The notes under the pieces are model-generated. The model had not been told where the DNA came from and did no database searches. It was given only the letters and a program-made list of their open reading frames with translations. Positions 14,201-24,106 of a stretch of DNA of 64,000 nucleotides are shown one piece after another. The position numbers and the translations under genes were made by a program. Position 1 is the first letter of the stretch, and the number at the start of each line of letters is the position of its first letter. The DNA comes from Aphelocoma coerulescens (taxonomy: Eukaryota; Chordata; Aves; Passeriformes; Corvidae): assembly GCF_041296385.1 (NCBI RefSeq), contig NC_091014.1, positions 16,715,578 through 16,779,577 of the forward strand, given 5' to 3'.

Positions 14201-17200
14201 CCATGGAAATGCTGGTGTTGTTCAGCATTCACAGCTCACGAGGACAAAACGCAGTAGATGCATTTTTGTCCCATAAAGAACAGGCCCAGATTCTGCTGCA
14301 GCTGCCAGGGGCTCCCCACTGCTCTTTGCTTATTCAGTACCACAGCTCACCTTAAAACATTTTTAAGCATCAGCTCTCCAGCCTTTCACTGCCTCGAAAC
14401 ACGTTTAAGGAATCCATCTGTGTGAAAGACCTGCAGGTGGTACAAAACTCACTGCAATATGACTGCCCCTCTCCTGGCAGTGCTTCAACACCCCACAAGT
14501 TTATGTAGTTGCTGAAGGGATGAATGCAAGAGGGCTCTGAGAGTTTTCCTTGCTCTTCATATAGAAATCAGGAACTGGGTTACTTTCTTTCCCCTATGTT
14601 TTTCTTTTATGTATGCACATTATACATTTATAAAAAAAGGCAAACGAACCTGCAGCTGTGTTTTATTAACACTGCACTAATTGACTGTTTCCTTTTTTAT
14701 CAGCAGGAGAGAGAAACAGCTTTTCAGGCAGCCCACCTTGAGAAGCTGGGATGATGCCTTTGCCTGGAGAGAGCTCTTTTCCCGCACCATCCAGCATGGG
14801 ATCCCTGGCAGCAGCTCCCACACAAGGGTTGCTCCCATCCATTTAGGGCTGGTCCCTTTCTGGTAGGCATCTGGGGAAGAAAGATGATGAGAAAGAACCC
14901 AGTGAAGGTCAAACACACCAGGACAAGTGGTGGGGAGGACAGCATGAGAGATGGCAGCCGTGGGAGGCTGGTGGGACATGCTGGTGAAGTTGGTCATGTC
15001 CCTTCTCCTTTCAGGAGAGCATGGAGAATGACAATGTCCTTTTGTGGAAGTGCTTTGAAATCTGCAGATGAAAATCCAATGCATAAAGGCTAAGTACTAT
15101 TACTGCCACTTCTATTCCCACAGTATATGCTTGTGCAGGGAGCACTCTACTGCTTCTGCTCTCATTTTTAACACAAATAGGAGCAAAAAAAAATACACCT
15201 AAGAGGATTGCCAGCCTATGGTGAGCTATCTCATATGAAATTATGGTGGTTGGAAAGAGACATTGTTTTCTTAGGACCTGCTCTGGCATCAGCCACAATT
15301 TCTCCCCATTTGATGACTCCTCACTTGCAGTCGCTGTGTGGCCATGGGTGATGGGCACCTGCTCCCTTCTCCCTGGACAGGTTGCAGAGGAGAGAAAATT
15401 TTCCCTTCCATTAAGCTATTGGTTTGAGAAGTGATTTCTATTAAAATATGGTTTGGGATAAGTAAGACTGGATAAGACATTGGACCAACCATAAATATTG
15501 ATTATGTAAGATTAAAACTAAAACAAACTCTTGGAGCTTAGAGGGAGTTTAGTATGTGACCAAGACAAAACAGGCAAGAAGCCCCCAGTGCTGGGTTTTG
15601 TTGCAGTGATTGTCACTGCTCATAGCAACATTGATTTTGATGTAAATTTGCGTGCTTTTAAGTACAGACCCTTTCTGCATATTTGAGGCCAACCCCAGAG
15701 GTTCATTCTGGAATACCACATACTGTGAGCAACACCTGTACAGCATCATTTTCCCCCCACAAAAGAAAACATTTTTAAACAACTGCCTTTTGCTGTGCTG
15801 CTGTGCAGAATGACGGCAGTTCCCAGAAAAGGCCAAGCCTGCAGAACAAGCAGAGAAGAAAGCCAAGCCAGAGCAGTGTAATCAGCAGTAATGAGCTAGA
15901 AGGATGCTTGCCTTGCATTTACCTGACTGTCCAGCACATACTGCAGCAGAAAAGGCTTTAAAGGCTGATAGATGGAAAGAAGCCAGGCTTTCTAAAATTG
16001 ATACGCAAATACAAGCTAATGCTTAGTGAGAAAAGCTGCTTATATGAGGATGAATATGGTATCACATATAACAAGGAATTATTTGGTTTATTTTAAGCTG
16101 ATTTATTTTAAAATTATTTCTGAGCTCCTGAGGAACTACATAAACATTTTTCATAGTATTTTACAGCAAAAGCAAAAGATCTGGGTTTTAATAGAACTTC
16201 AAAGCTGTCTCCAGACCCCACTGGGTTTGTGTATCTGCTGGGCAGCTAACGCATCAGCTTTTTCCCAATCTCAGCCCAAAAGGGAGCCACTAATAACAAA
16301 GTTACCCTTTTATGGATGTGGACTGTTTGAACTGTGTCTGATTGGGTTCACCTTATAACACTGACACCCTTGGTTCTCCCCCCTGAGAGGGGAGAGAGAC
16401 AAGAATGGCTTCCTTCTACCCTACTGAGGCTGTCTGCAATGCCAAGTGGATGTATCTGAGCCAGCCCCAGTGGTTCCCCAGTCACAGGGGATATAAACGG
16501 AGTCATCCCAGCTGGCAAAAGGCATTAGGAGTGGTTCAGATGCCTTATGTCCCCTGAAGAATCTCCCACAGGTGGCACTGCTGTGGTCAGGTCTTTGTGA
16601 CTCTGCAGAAAGCATCTCCAGGTATTGAACATGGCCCATCCAGCTGAGACAATCCTGCTGGGAGAAGGTCATGTACTGAACACCATAGGATGGGGTGAGC
16701 TCCAAGAGGTGGCCAAGTATGTCTCTTTTTCTCCCAAGCTGCTTCCTTGGTTGTCAAGTAGAAAGTGCTGCACTGACACTGTGCTGCAAAGCCTGTGGGT
16801 AGTTACAGATTTTGGAAAGTTTTAAGTCAGCCAGCCCACAAAGAGTGGCTACTCCAGTGACTTCTACCAGTGATAGTCCCAAGGTTATTTCAAATGCAGG
16901 AATTAGCACCTTTGTCTTCCGAGTCTGTGAAAACCTGATGGAGTTATTTTTATAAAGGAGTTGCATACTTTTATGGGCTTAACCTTTTATCCTGAAATTT
17001 CTCATAACTGTTTTATTAATGCTCAAGAGATCTGAAGTATCAGATTGCTCAGCTTAAATAGGTAGAAAATTTAAATTACAGTTAAGACTTGTCAGGAAAA
17101 TTAACCTGAGCCAAAGCTTTAGCTTGGAATGAGTGGCTGGTGGGTTAGGTACCTGTCACTGACCATCCACCAGGACAACCTGGATTTGTACATTCAGGCA

Positions 17201-18196
17201 TAAATGAGGGATGGTATTGCTGAGGGTGAAAGACCTGCTGGGACCAAGGTGCATTTAGGACCCCCATGTCCCACTTGCTGCTTTTCAATGGACTGTGCCC
17301 AGAGACACACTGGAGTGCAGGAACCATGAATCCTTCCTGGGCTTTCCCACATGCCATGTCCCTGGGTCCTCGACAAGGGCACGGTGTAAGCCCCCATCCC
17401 TCTGGAGCTGAGAAGGACACAGTGACCCAGCTCTGCACCAGGCTGAATTTTGGCAGAAGCAGGAGCTGGTTTTGCTCTGAAGGGGAAACTCTTTCTTCAT
17501 TAAAAGGTGCAGCACCAAGAGAGCAAATTAAATCAAAAACATTCCAATCTCATTTGATTATTAATTTAGAGTTGACTTCTAACTTCCAAGTTTTTCACAC
17601 AGTTATTCAAATCCCATGTTAATGCTATAATTGTTATTTGTTTAAGAAAGACATGAAGGTTCTTGTTACTCTCATGCCTGGGAAAAGGGGATGATTTTGG
17701 GAAAAAATTAAACCTTGAGCTTCTCAAAAAAGATAGGCATAAGGATAAAGCCGGCACTCCTGTATCTTGGGTGAGGGACTAGAAGCAGAGACCAGCAGTG
17801 TGGCTCAGAGGAACATGACACATGCAGTGGCAAGAGACTGGGAACCATCACACACAAGGCTGGGCTGAGGAGAGTGATCAGTGCTTCTCCCTCTGTGAGT
17901 AGTGGAAAAGATGGGGATGGACTGAGCCCAGCAGGAAAACTTGAACACAGCCAACCAAAAGATCCTACTGAGCCAGAAGCATACAGGTGAGGACTTCAGA
18001 AAACTCCAGAAAAGTGTAACTGAAAGGATAAAAAGGACTCATATTTCTTTCCCCGTGTGGTTATAGAAACCTACTGAACAACTTTCAGAGACCACAGGAT
18101 TCAAATGTCAGCCTGGGAAAATTGTATGGGTTAATTCTACTAAAGGCTTGGACCAGACATGACTCACCAAGGGTTGCATTTGCATTGTGGCCAGGC

Positions 18197-18334
18197 ATCA
18201 CAGAATCATAGACCTGTTTGGGTTTGAAGGGACCTTAAAGATCATCCAGTTCTAACCACCCTGCCATGGACAGGGACACCTTCCACTAGACCAGGTTGCT
18301 TCAAGTCCCATCCAGCCTGGCCTTGAACACTGAC
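18197..18334 (-). mobile_element. CR1 LINE 3' fragment
   Basis: The + strand begins ATCACAGAATCATAGACCTG, then GGGACCTTAAAGATCATCCA and GGACACCTTCCACTAGACCA, ending shortly after CCTGGCCTTGAACACTG. This is the canonical CR1 3' terminus in reverse complement. It is only about 140 bases long and better preserved than the other CR1 pieces here. Confidence 0.94.
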
Positions 18335-21300
18335 AGTTATTCAGCAGTACATAAGGAGCTACATAATTTGATTCCTTGGCTGCTATTGCAAACCCAAGTG
18401 AGAGGCTTGTGCCAGGTGAGTTTATGTGCACAGCACCAAGGATCTGGGGCTGACATTGGAGACCTTGACAGGTCAAAGTGAGGGCTGATGCATCTTCTCA
18501 CAGGTTGTGTGTCAGGCTTACAGCTGAGATCATCTTTAAAGCCAGGACTTAAGGGCCTGAGGGAGGGTTGTGCACTGGCATCTCTCTGTGGCTCCTGTGG
18601 GCTGGCACAGGCATTACCGGACTTTACAAGATAAATGTAAATAAAAGCAAAAATAGATGGATAAGCAAACTGGGAGTTGCATAGGACTGTGTGCTTCAAA
18701 AAAGAAAGTGGACAGGGGAGTGAGGCATGGTCTGCAAAGCATGGAGTGGAGGGTCTGGGTGCTCTGTGTCTAGGTTGGACTTTTTTCTTAGGTCTTTCTG
18801 CTGCCAGAATATGAAATGCATCTAGGAAAGTGATGTCCTTTCCTAGCTGAAATTTCCAGTTCCAAGAGAAGTGATATGTTTTTGAAAGGGGGCCAGACAT
18901 AAAGTGACTGACCTTTTTGCTCTAAACATGGGGCAGGGTATTTTTGTTGTGGGGAAGTGTCTATATGTAACCTCGATAAAAGGGTGAAATGGAAGCCTTC
19001 ATACATCACCCACTGTAAGATTCCTGACCACAGAGGGCAATGTTTAGTATTTGTGCTTTGGATGTATTAAAAGCTAAAAATATGAATCAAATAGCATGAC
19101 TTGAAGCTGATTTGTTTCAGAAGAAAGTAGAAGTTAAAACTTTTATGCATCTGCACATCAAAGTGTTATTACTAGCTAAGGTTTCTTTTTATAATTTAAC
19201 CCCATATCTGAATTGAATTTCAATGGGTTGGTTGTGCGGTGCACTCTGATCTCCATATCAGCTGAGTTTGATAAGCACCCCAAAGCTCAGTGGCTGAGAA
19301 AGGAAGAAGAAAAGCATGCCTAGGAACATCAAACGGGAGTGCAGGCCTGATATTTTTTGTCAGTAGAAAGATTGTTTTAATACCCTGTCGGTCACAGTAA
19401 TAACCTTAAACAAATAGATCACTTGTATTTACTTTGTAATATCAGTGCTTTTACAAGATTGACTACCTAGTGGGATTGTCTGTACAAATTCCACAGTTGT
19501 CCCCAGGCAGCTCTGTGAAGAGGACACTTTAACTCCATATGCCACAGAAAGATGCCTTCAGTGATGCTCCATGAATTAATCATATCCCTGAGGGCTGTGG
19601 TAGGATAATGGTAGAAAAACCCTGCTGGAATGACTTGGAGAGCTCCAATGAGCTGTCACAGCACCTGGCCACTTTGTGCAGTGAGGAGAAGTTATATCAA
19701 ACAGGCTGTACCTGCATGAGCAGATAGTGCTGAGCCTCACTGAGCTGTCAGCAGGAGAGAGGGAAGCACCACTTACTTTACCTATCAAATGGGCTCCCTG
19801 CCGCCTGGGGCCAAGGGGTTACTGGAGAGAAAAGGAAGTAAACATTTATCTAGTGGATTACTCCTTTTCTTTTCCTAATCCCCCCTCTTGAGTTACAGAG
19901 GCACTGTAAGGATGAGCTGTGCGTATTCTTTTTGCTGATAAAATTGCCTAGCAGTGAGCTGAAGGTTTCATGCACAAGTGTTGGGGTTTTTTCTTTATTG
20001 GTTATCTATTGCTTCTTCCCAACTTCTAGGTTCCTACTCTCAAGTCCATGGCCATACACAGCCATTCTATGTATGCAGCATGTGCATCCCAGGGAAGGTA
20101 GGGATAATGGTTTGTGACGATAAAGTAAAATTATCACCAAGACCACCTTGTGTTCTCTATTCTTGCTATTTACAGCAGTTTGTGTCAGATCTTGTTTAAA
20201 TCTTTTTCATCTTTTCTGGGCAACAGAAGGTTTCCCTTTATATGAATATAAATAAAACCCTTTCAGAGTAATGATGTTTTTCATGGAGGGTGTGTTAACC
20301 TACAGGAGTGTGAAGTAGGTTTACATTCAGAGAACAACATGTGCATCAGGATTATTCCTCCTCCACTCCCCCTGAGCGAGACCTTTTCCTCTTTTGTTTC
20401 CATTTGAGCCAGGTGCCAGTTCATTACTCTCAGACATTTAAAATACATCAAATGCAAGTAATGTATCACGTGTTTTTTCCTAACTGTTTTTCAGTTGATC
20501 TGTTTCTACTGTATTTTAAACCATTTTTTCCCTGTCAAGACAAATCTTGCCTAGATAAATACGAGCACAGCTTTGCTTTTGTATTTCCTTACACCTTGAT
20601 CTGTAGCCAGATCCTAGCTACAGGGTCTTATTAACCTCTCTGACCATGCCAGGTGACTCCCAGGAGACCGCTGGAGAAAACCCTGATTTACAGTCACAGG
20701 AGAAAGCAGGAAATCAAATCACTGCTTAAAACTTCACACATGCCAGGCACATACGATCTGACCACGCAGACATTTGACCACACAGGCAGGTAAGACAGAT
20801 CTAGAAAGATCCAAATGCCACTCTACCCTACATCTGTCTGTTTCTCCTGGTTGTTAAGAAGGGAGACTTGGTGAGACTAGTTTGGATGCAGCCCTCTATC
20901 CTTCAGTCATTTCCATGGCAATGAATGAGCCTCCATCTTCCCTTTTCCCAGGCTGCCACTCTTGCCATTTGCCTTCACGCAGGGAATTGCCTTTTAAAGA
21001 CCTCAAGGCTGAAAACCAGACTACATCATGTCCAAAGTGCAGCACCACAGGGACAAGTTCCTCAAATGCTGTTGGCTGCTGGTTGATAGCTCTGGCCAAA
21101 TAATTTTGGCTTGAAGAGGAAAGGAAGACATTTCCCCAGCTCAAGCTCTCTGGGTCAGGGGACGAGGCCCAGGAAGCAGCTAGGCCTGCTCAGAGACCTA
21201 AGAGAAGATTAGGAAACAATTACTGCCAGTTGACCTCATTTCATTCTTCTCATTTTGTGCCTTTTAGGCACAGCTGATGGCAGGGCCAGATCCATCCTAT

Positions 21301-22130
21301 GAGGTGCTGGAGGGGTCTACACCCTAACTGAAGCTATCCTGCATTTTTTACCTGCTCTGACAGAAGAACTGGGGAAATCTTTTCTCCAGGTTGCACTGTA
21401 GGGATCTATGTTCTATGGAATTTTGCAGCAGTTTTGATGAGTTTTGATTTTTTCCTTAAAGTTTTGATGGGTCTGACCGTTTATCTCTAATGCCCTCTAT
21501 GAGATTTCTGTCTCCTGTCCTTTTTGGATAGGGTAATGGTTTTGTATTTCTGTTGAACTGGAGCGGGCTTTGGACTGGTCAGGTACACAACCCATTTTAC
21601 TTCTACTGTGAGTAAAACTCTCAAACTGTTTAGTCAAAACCTGCCTTCTCCAGAGAAACGCCTCATTGCCTGGCTGTTTCATTTTGAAGCCTTGTAGCCA
21701 TGAAATCTGTTGGGAGAACACAAACAGCTGTGATTACCTGACAGCTCTAGGAAATGGCACAGAGACAAGATACATCTTTGAGATAAAAGTGCTGATTGCA
21801 GGTGGAAGCTGCAGGCAGATCTTTAAAACTTCTCTGTAACCTTTGGGCTCTGGTGAGCACCAGAAGGGGGAGATGCCCTGCCAGTCTGTATCAATGAGCA
21901 ACAGCAACCTGATATTGCTCTTCTACCCAACTGAGAGTCATTAGTTTTGTTAGAATTGGATTGAGGATGTCTGTAAGTGTGATGCCATTATTCTTTCTTA
22001 ATGTAACTACAGTTTACCCAGAGGATCCTAATAATAATAGAGCCCTTGGCCTTGTACCTGCTGTATGTGTCCCATCCGAGAAGCAGGTCCTGATCTGCAG
22101 TCCACCTACTCTACAGGGGGAGAATGAAGA

Positions 22131-22136
22131 GCTACC
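22131..22136. repeat. Target-site duplication, left copy (GCTACC)
   Basis: Six bases, GCTACC, immediately before the TG of the left LTR, repeated exactly at 24400-24405 after the CA of the right LTR. A 6 bp duplication is typical of class II (ERVK/alpha/beta-like) retroviral integration; class I usually gives 4 bp and ERVL-like 5 bp. The perfect match supports one recent integration and an intact element. Confidence 0.95.
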
Positions 22137-22230
22137 TGTTGGGGTCCCTCACCCTGCCATGGGGCCCGGGGGGAGGGGCCCTGGGGGGGAGAGACACGGG
22201 ATTTCCCTGCCCCTGTCAGCCTCGTTCCCC

Positions 22231-22235
22231 ATTGG
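22231..22235 (+). promoter_or_regulatory. Inverted CCAAT / Y-box-like motif in the LTR
   Basis: ATTGG, in the context CCCCATTGGTTGG, lies about 95 bases into the LTR and upstream of the poly(A) signal, where U3 promoter elements are expected. The same site is at 24201-24205. Inverted CCAAT boxes bind NF-Y and are the motif from which Y-box proteins were named. The ORF in this element encodes a Y-box-type domain, so feedback is conceivable. That link is inference. Confidence 0.5.
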
Positions 22236-22324
22236 TTGGTTTGTGTTCCCCGGGATGAGCAAAAGGTCCCGGGGTCCCGTGACCACAGAGTTCCTGAGCT
22301 GAGCCCCGGCCATGCGGCTGGAGA

Positions 22325-22330
22325 AATAAA
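22325..22330 (+). terminator. LTR polyadenylation signal AATAAA
   Basis: AATAAA at the expected place in the LTR, about 100 bases before its end. In the 3' LTR the copy at 24295-24300 would direct cleavage of the element transcript. Confidence 0.8.
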
Positions 22331-22431
22331 CATCTCTGAAACATCTATCAAGAATCTGTCCATAGATATTTCTTATCCACGGGACTCCTGGTTTAATATA
22401 TGCGTGTTACAGTAATCCCCGCTGTAACAAC

Positions 22432-22449
22432 TGGTGGAAGAATGCGGGC
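22432..22449 (+). other. Primer-binding position (tRNA not identified)
   Basis: The sequence starting TGGTGGAAGAATGCGGGC begins two bases after the LTR end, exactly where a retroviral primer-binding site sits, and it starts with the obligatory TGG complementary to tRNA CCA. I could not match the remaining bases confidently to a vertebrate tRNA 3' end. Confidence 0.6.
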
Positions 22450-22474
22450 AAGACACCGATCCCTGAGGAAATTC

Positions 22475-22480
22475 GTGAGT
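22475..22480 (+). other. Candidate leader splice donor (GTGAGT)
   Basis: GTGAGT followed by A-rich sequence in the untranslated leader, between the primer-binding position and the start codon. It matches the vertebrate 5' splice consensus and the usual location of a retroviral leader donor. Without env it may be a relic or may join to a cryptic acceptor. No acceptor was assigned. Confidence 0.4.
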
Positions 22481-22537
22481 AAAAAACAACTCTAGGCCTC
22501 TCTCTTCTCATCTTGGTTTGGATATTCTCTCTGGACT

Positions 22538-23887
22538 ATGGAAGAATCGTGGGAAATGGGGCTCTCTGAGCCACAGAAAAAAATGTATCTAGAAGTAAAA
22601 GAAATCCTTGAACAACAAAACAAAAAAGTAATGCAACCGGGAGATGTAGAACACTTCTTTATGTGGCTTTTCAAAAGGTTCCCCTATATTTCCCGAGACT
22701 TACTTTTTGATATCGAACCTCCTGAATCTTGTGAGGGGTGTTTCTGGGACGAGATCTGGGATAAGGTATGGGATCAAAGCGAAGCTTTCCGTGCATATCT
22801 TGTAATCAGGGACGCTCTTGAAGAGCATCTGTATGGTCCCATTACCCCTAAAGCAGAAGATCATACTTCTCCCGTGGCCGAGACCGCGCGGCCACCATCC
22901 CGGGAGCGCATGACTGCAGCCGTGCCAGCGGAAGTGCCTGCGCTGGATGCGCCCGGCCCCCTCGGGAGCGCGCGCCTTATCGCGGACCCCATCCCTGTCT
23001 CAGGGTCCCCGGCCGCCCGGCCGCAAGTGAGGGAGCGATGCCGCAGGCGCCGCGGGTGTCGTGGGCCACGAGCAGCCAGGAACCGGGCATCGGCGTGGCA
23101 GGCCGCTCTGAGCGACTGGCTCGGAGAGCCCTGTGGAGGGAGAAGCGGCGGTTTCCACAGTGACACGAGAAGCCGCGCCGTGCAGCGCCGAGCCGAAACG
23201 GGGCCACTCTCAAAGCGGCGTGGAGTCTGCGGAGCGGAACCACTCACAGGCCACGGAGCCAGCGGCGATGGCAGCGCGGGGCCGCGCAGAGCCCAGACAC
23301 GCGCCGGAGCGGGGCCGTGCAGAGAGCGCAGAGCAGCCGCAACGCGGGGGCCCGGCCGAGACGTCAGAGTCAGCGAGGCAGCAGCCACGCGAGACCGGCA
23401 CCCACGACGAACACGCAAGCAAGTGATAGGAGACGTTGTAGCCACGAAAATCACAGGAACTGTGAAATGGTACAATGTCAAAAACAACTATGGATTTATA
23501 ACACGAGATGATACAGGGGAAGACTTATTCATCCATAGAACTGCCATTAAAAGGAATAACCCTAAAAATTACCTGCAAAGTGTAGGAGATGGAGAAGCTG
23601 TACAATTTGATATAGTGCAAGGAAAGAAGGGTTTACAAGCAGCGAATGTTACTGGGCCTGGGGGTATTCCTGTCAAAGGCAGCCGTTATGCACAAAATTA
23701 TAAACAATATCCATCCCAACAATTTCCCTACCCGCAGCCTAATTTCCCCTTTTACCCTATACCCAATATGAACCCTTTCCTAAGTTTACCCTATCCCCAG
23801 TTTATTCCTAATCCGTTTTTCACCCCATGGCTTCCTTATACAGTTCCATTTCCTTACAATTCCTCTTCAATGCCGATAGGGGGATGA
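22538..23887 (+). CDS. Gag matrix-like / Y-box cold-shock domain fusion protein
   Basis: Intact 449-residue ORF, the only gene of the element, starting at the first in-frame ATG after a 108-base leader. Residues about 10-100 resemble the matrix/p10 domain of betaretrovirus-like Gag: a helical, amphipathic region with FFMWLF (40-45), FWDEIW (69-74) and [16 protein letters not shown] before a GPITPK exit. The start is ME, not MG, so there is no N-myristoylation signal. Residues about 115-295 are a low-complexity Arg/Ala/Gly/Pro linker encoded by CpG-rich DNA. Residues about 302-373 form a full cold-shock domain with VKWYNV (309-314), the RNP1-like YGFI (318-321), the RNP2-like LFIHRTAI (330-337) and the Y-box signature AANVTGPGG (368-376). 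The aromatic residues that stack on RNA bases are kept. The tail (about 386-449) is rich in Pro, Tyr, Phe and Asn and lacks the basic/acidic islands of host Y-box proteins. No zinc knuckle, protease or polymerase motif is present. Expected role: RNA binding, possibly of element RNA (inference). Sure of the cold-shock domain, fairly sure of the matrix domain, unsure of function. Confidence 0.9.
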   Translation: MEESWEMGLSEPQKKMYLEVKEILEQQNKKVMQPGDVEHFFMWLFKRFPYISRDLLFDIEPPESCEGCFWDEIWDKVWDQSEAFRAYLVIRDALEEHLYGPITPKAEDHTSPVAETARPPSRERMTAAVPAEVPALDAPGPLGSARLIADPIPVSGSPAARPQVRERCRRRRGCRGPRAARNRASAWQAALSDWLGEPCGGRSGGFHSDTRSRAVQRRAETGPLSKRRGVCGAEPLTGHGASGDGSAGPRRAQTRAGAGPCRERRAAATRGPGRDVRVSEAAATRDRHPRRTRKQVIGDVVATKITGTVKWYNVKNNYGFITRDDTGEDLFIHRTAIKRNNPKNYLQSVGDGEAVQFDIVQGKKGLQAANVTGPGGIPVKGSRYAQNYKQYPSQQFPYPQPNFPFYPIPNMNPFLSLPYPQFIPNPFFTPWLPYTVPFPYNSSSMPIGG

Positions 23888-24106
23888 AAAGAGGGAAGAA
23901 AGAAATCAAGCCCTCTCCTGCCTCAGTTTCCCCACAAAGCATGCTCAGAAAGTTCTGTCTCCCTTCTATCAGCCCTAAGATGTTCCACAGAATCTGTTTG
24001 GACATTTTAAAGACTCAGGAGGGTGGCTTGTTTTGTTTTGAAACTGTCCCTGTTATGTTTATCCAGTTGTTTTCATTCTCATTTTATTAAAATAAAACGG
24101 GGGAGA
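23888..24106 (+). other. 3' untranslated segment with polypurine tract
   Basis: This 219-base stretch lies between the stop codon and the 3' LTR. It ends in a purine-rich run (24091-24106, AATAAAACGGGGGAGA, one C interruption) directly abutting the TG of the 3' LTR, which is the normal polypurine-tract position for plus-strand priming. The T-rich part just upstream (about 24020-24088) could be a relic of a lost 3' gene, but I recognise no protein in it. Confidence 0.8.

Larger units (their letters stand above)
6415..22130. other. Intergenic, apart from two CR1 pieces
   Basis: Apart from the CR1 fragments at 7272-7438 and 18197-18334, I see no recognisable gene or mobile element. Several frames of 110-190 codons occur (for example near 13.0-13.5 kb on both strands and 18.34-18.90 kb on the minus strand). 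They overlap in opposing frames, have no domain I recognise and no consistent splice arrangement, so I leave them uncalled. Confidence 0.55.
22137..22429 (+). repeat. 5' LTR
   Basis: A 293 bp repeat starting TGTTGGGGTC and ending GCTGTAACA, with short inverted TGTT/AACA termini. By eye it is identical at every position to 24107-24399 (constant offset of 1,970). It contains a GC-rich upstream part, an inverted CCAAT motif (22231-22235) and AATAAA (22325-22330). No clear TATA box is visible, although a GCAAAAGG stretch near 22239-22247 is slightly A-rich. Identical LTRs imply little time since integration, because the two copies are made identical at insertion and then diverge independently. 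Confidence 0.97.

Noticed and set aside
22106..22363. Minus-strand open frame repeated at 24079-24333
   Set aside because: It lies in the LTR and occurs twice only because the LTRs are identical.
22432..22449. Assignment of the primer-binding site to tRNA-Leu or another specific tRNA
   Set aside because: Only the TGGTG start fits well; the remainder mismatches every tRNA end I could recall with confidence.
23133..23426. 97-codon + frame inside the linker
   Set aside because: Alternative frame within the same GC-rich segment; no recognisable domain and no sign of a frameshift joining it to the main ORF.
22861..23487. 208-codon open frame on the minus strand
   Set aside because: It is the shadow of the CpG-rich linker of the fusion gene; high GC removes stop codons. 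It has no domain and spans an unrelated boundary into the cold-shock region.
23440..23690. Cold-shock domain as a LIN28-type or bacterial CspA-type domain
   Set aside because: The RNNP motif and the AANVTGPGG ending are Y-box-specific; LIN28 differs at these places and has CCHC knuckles, and bacterial proteins are shorter and lack the RNNP-containing loop.
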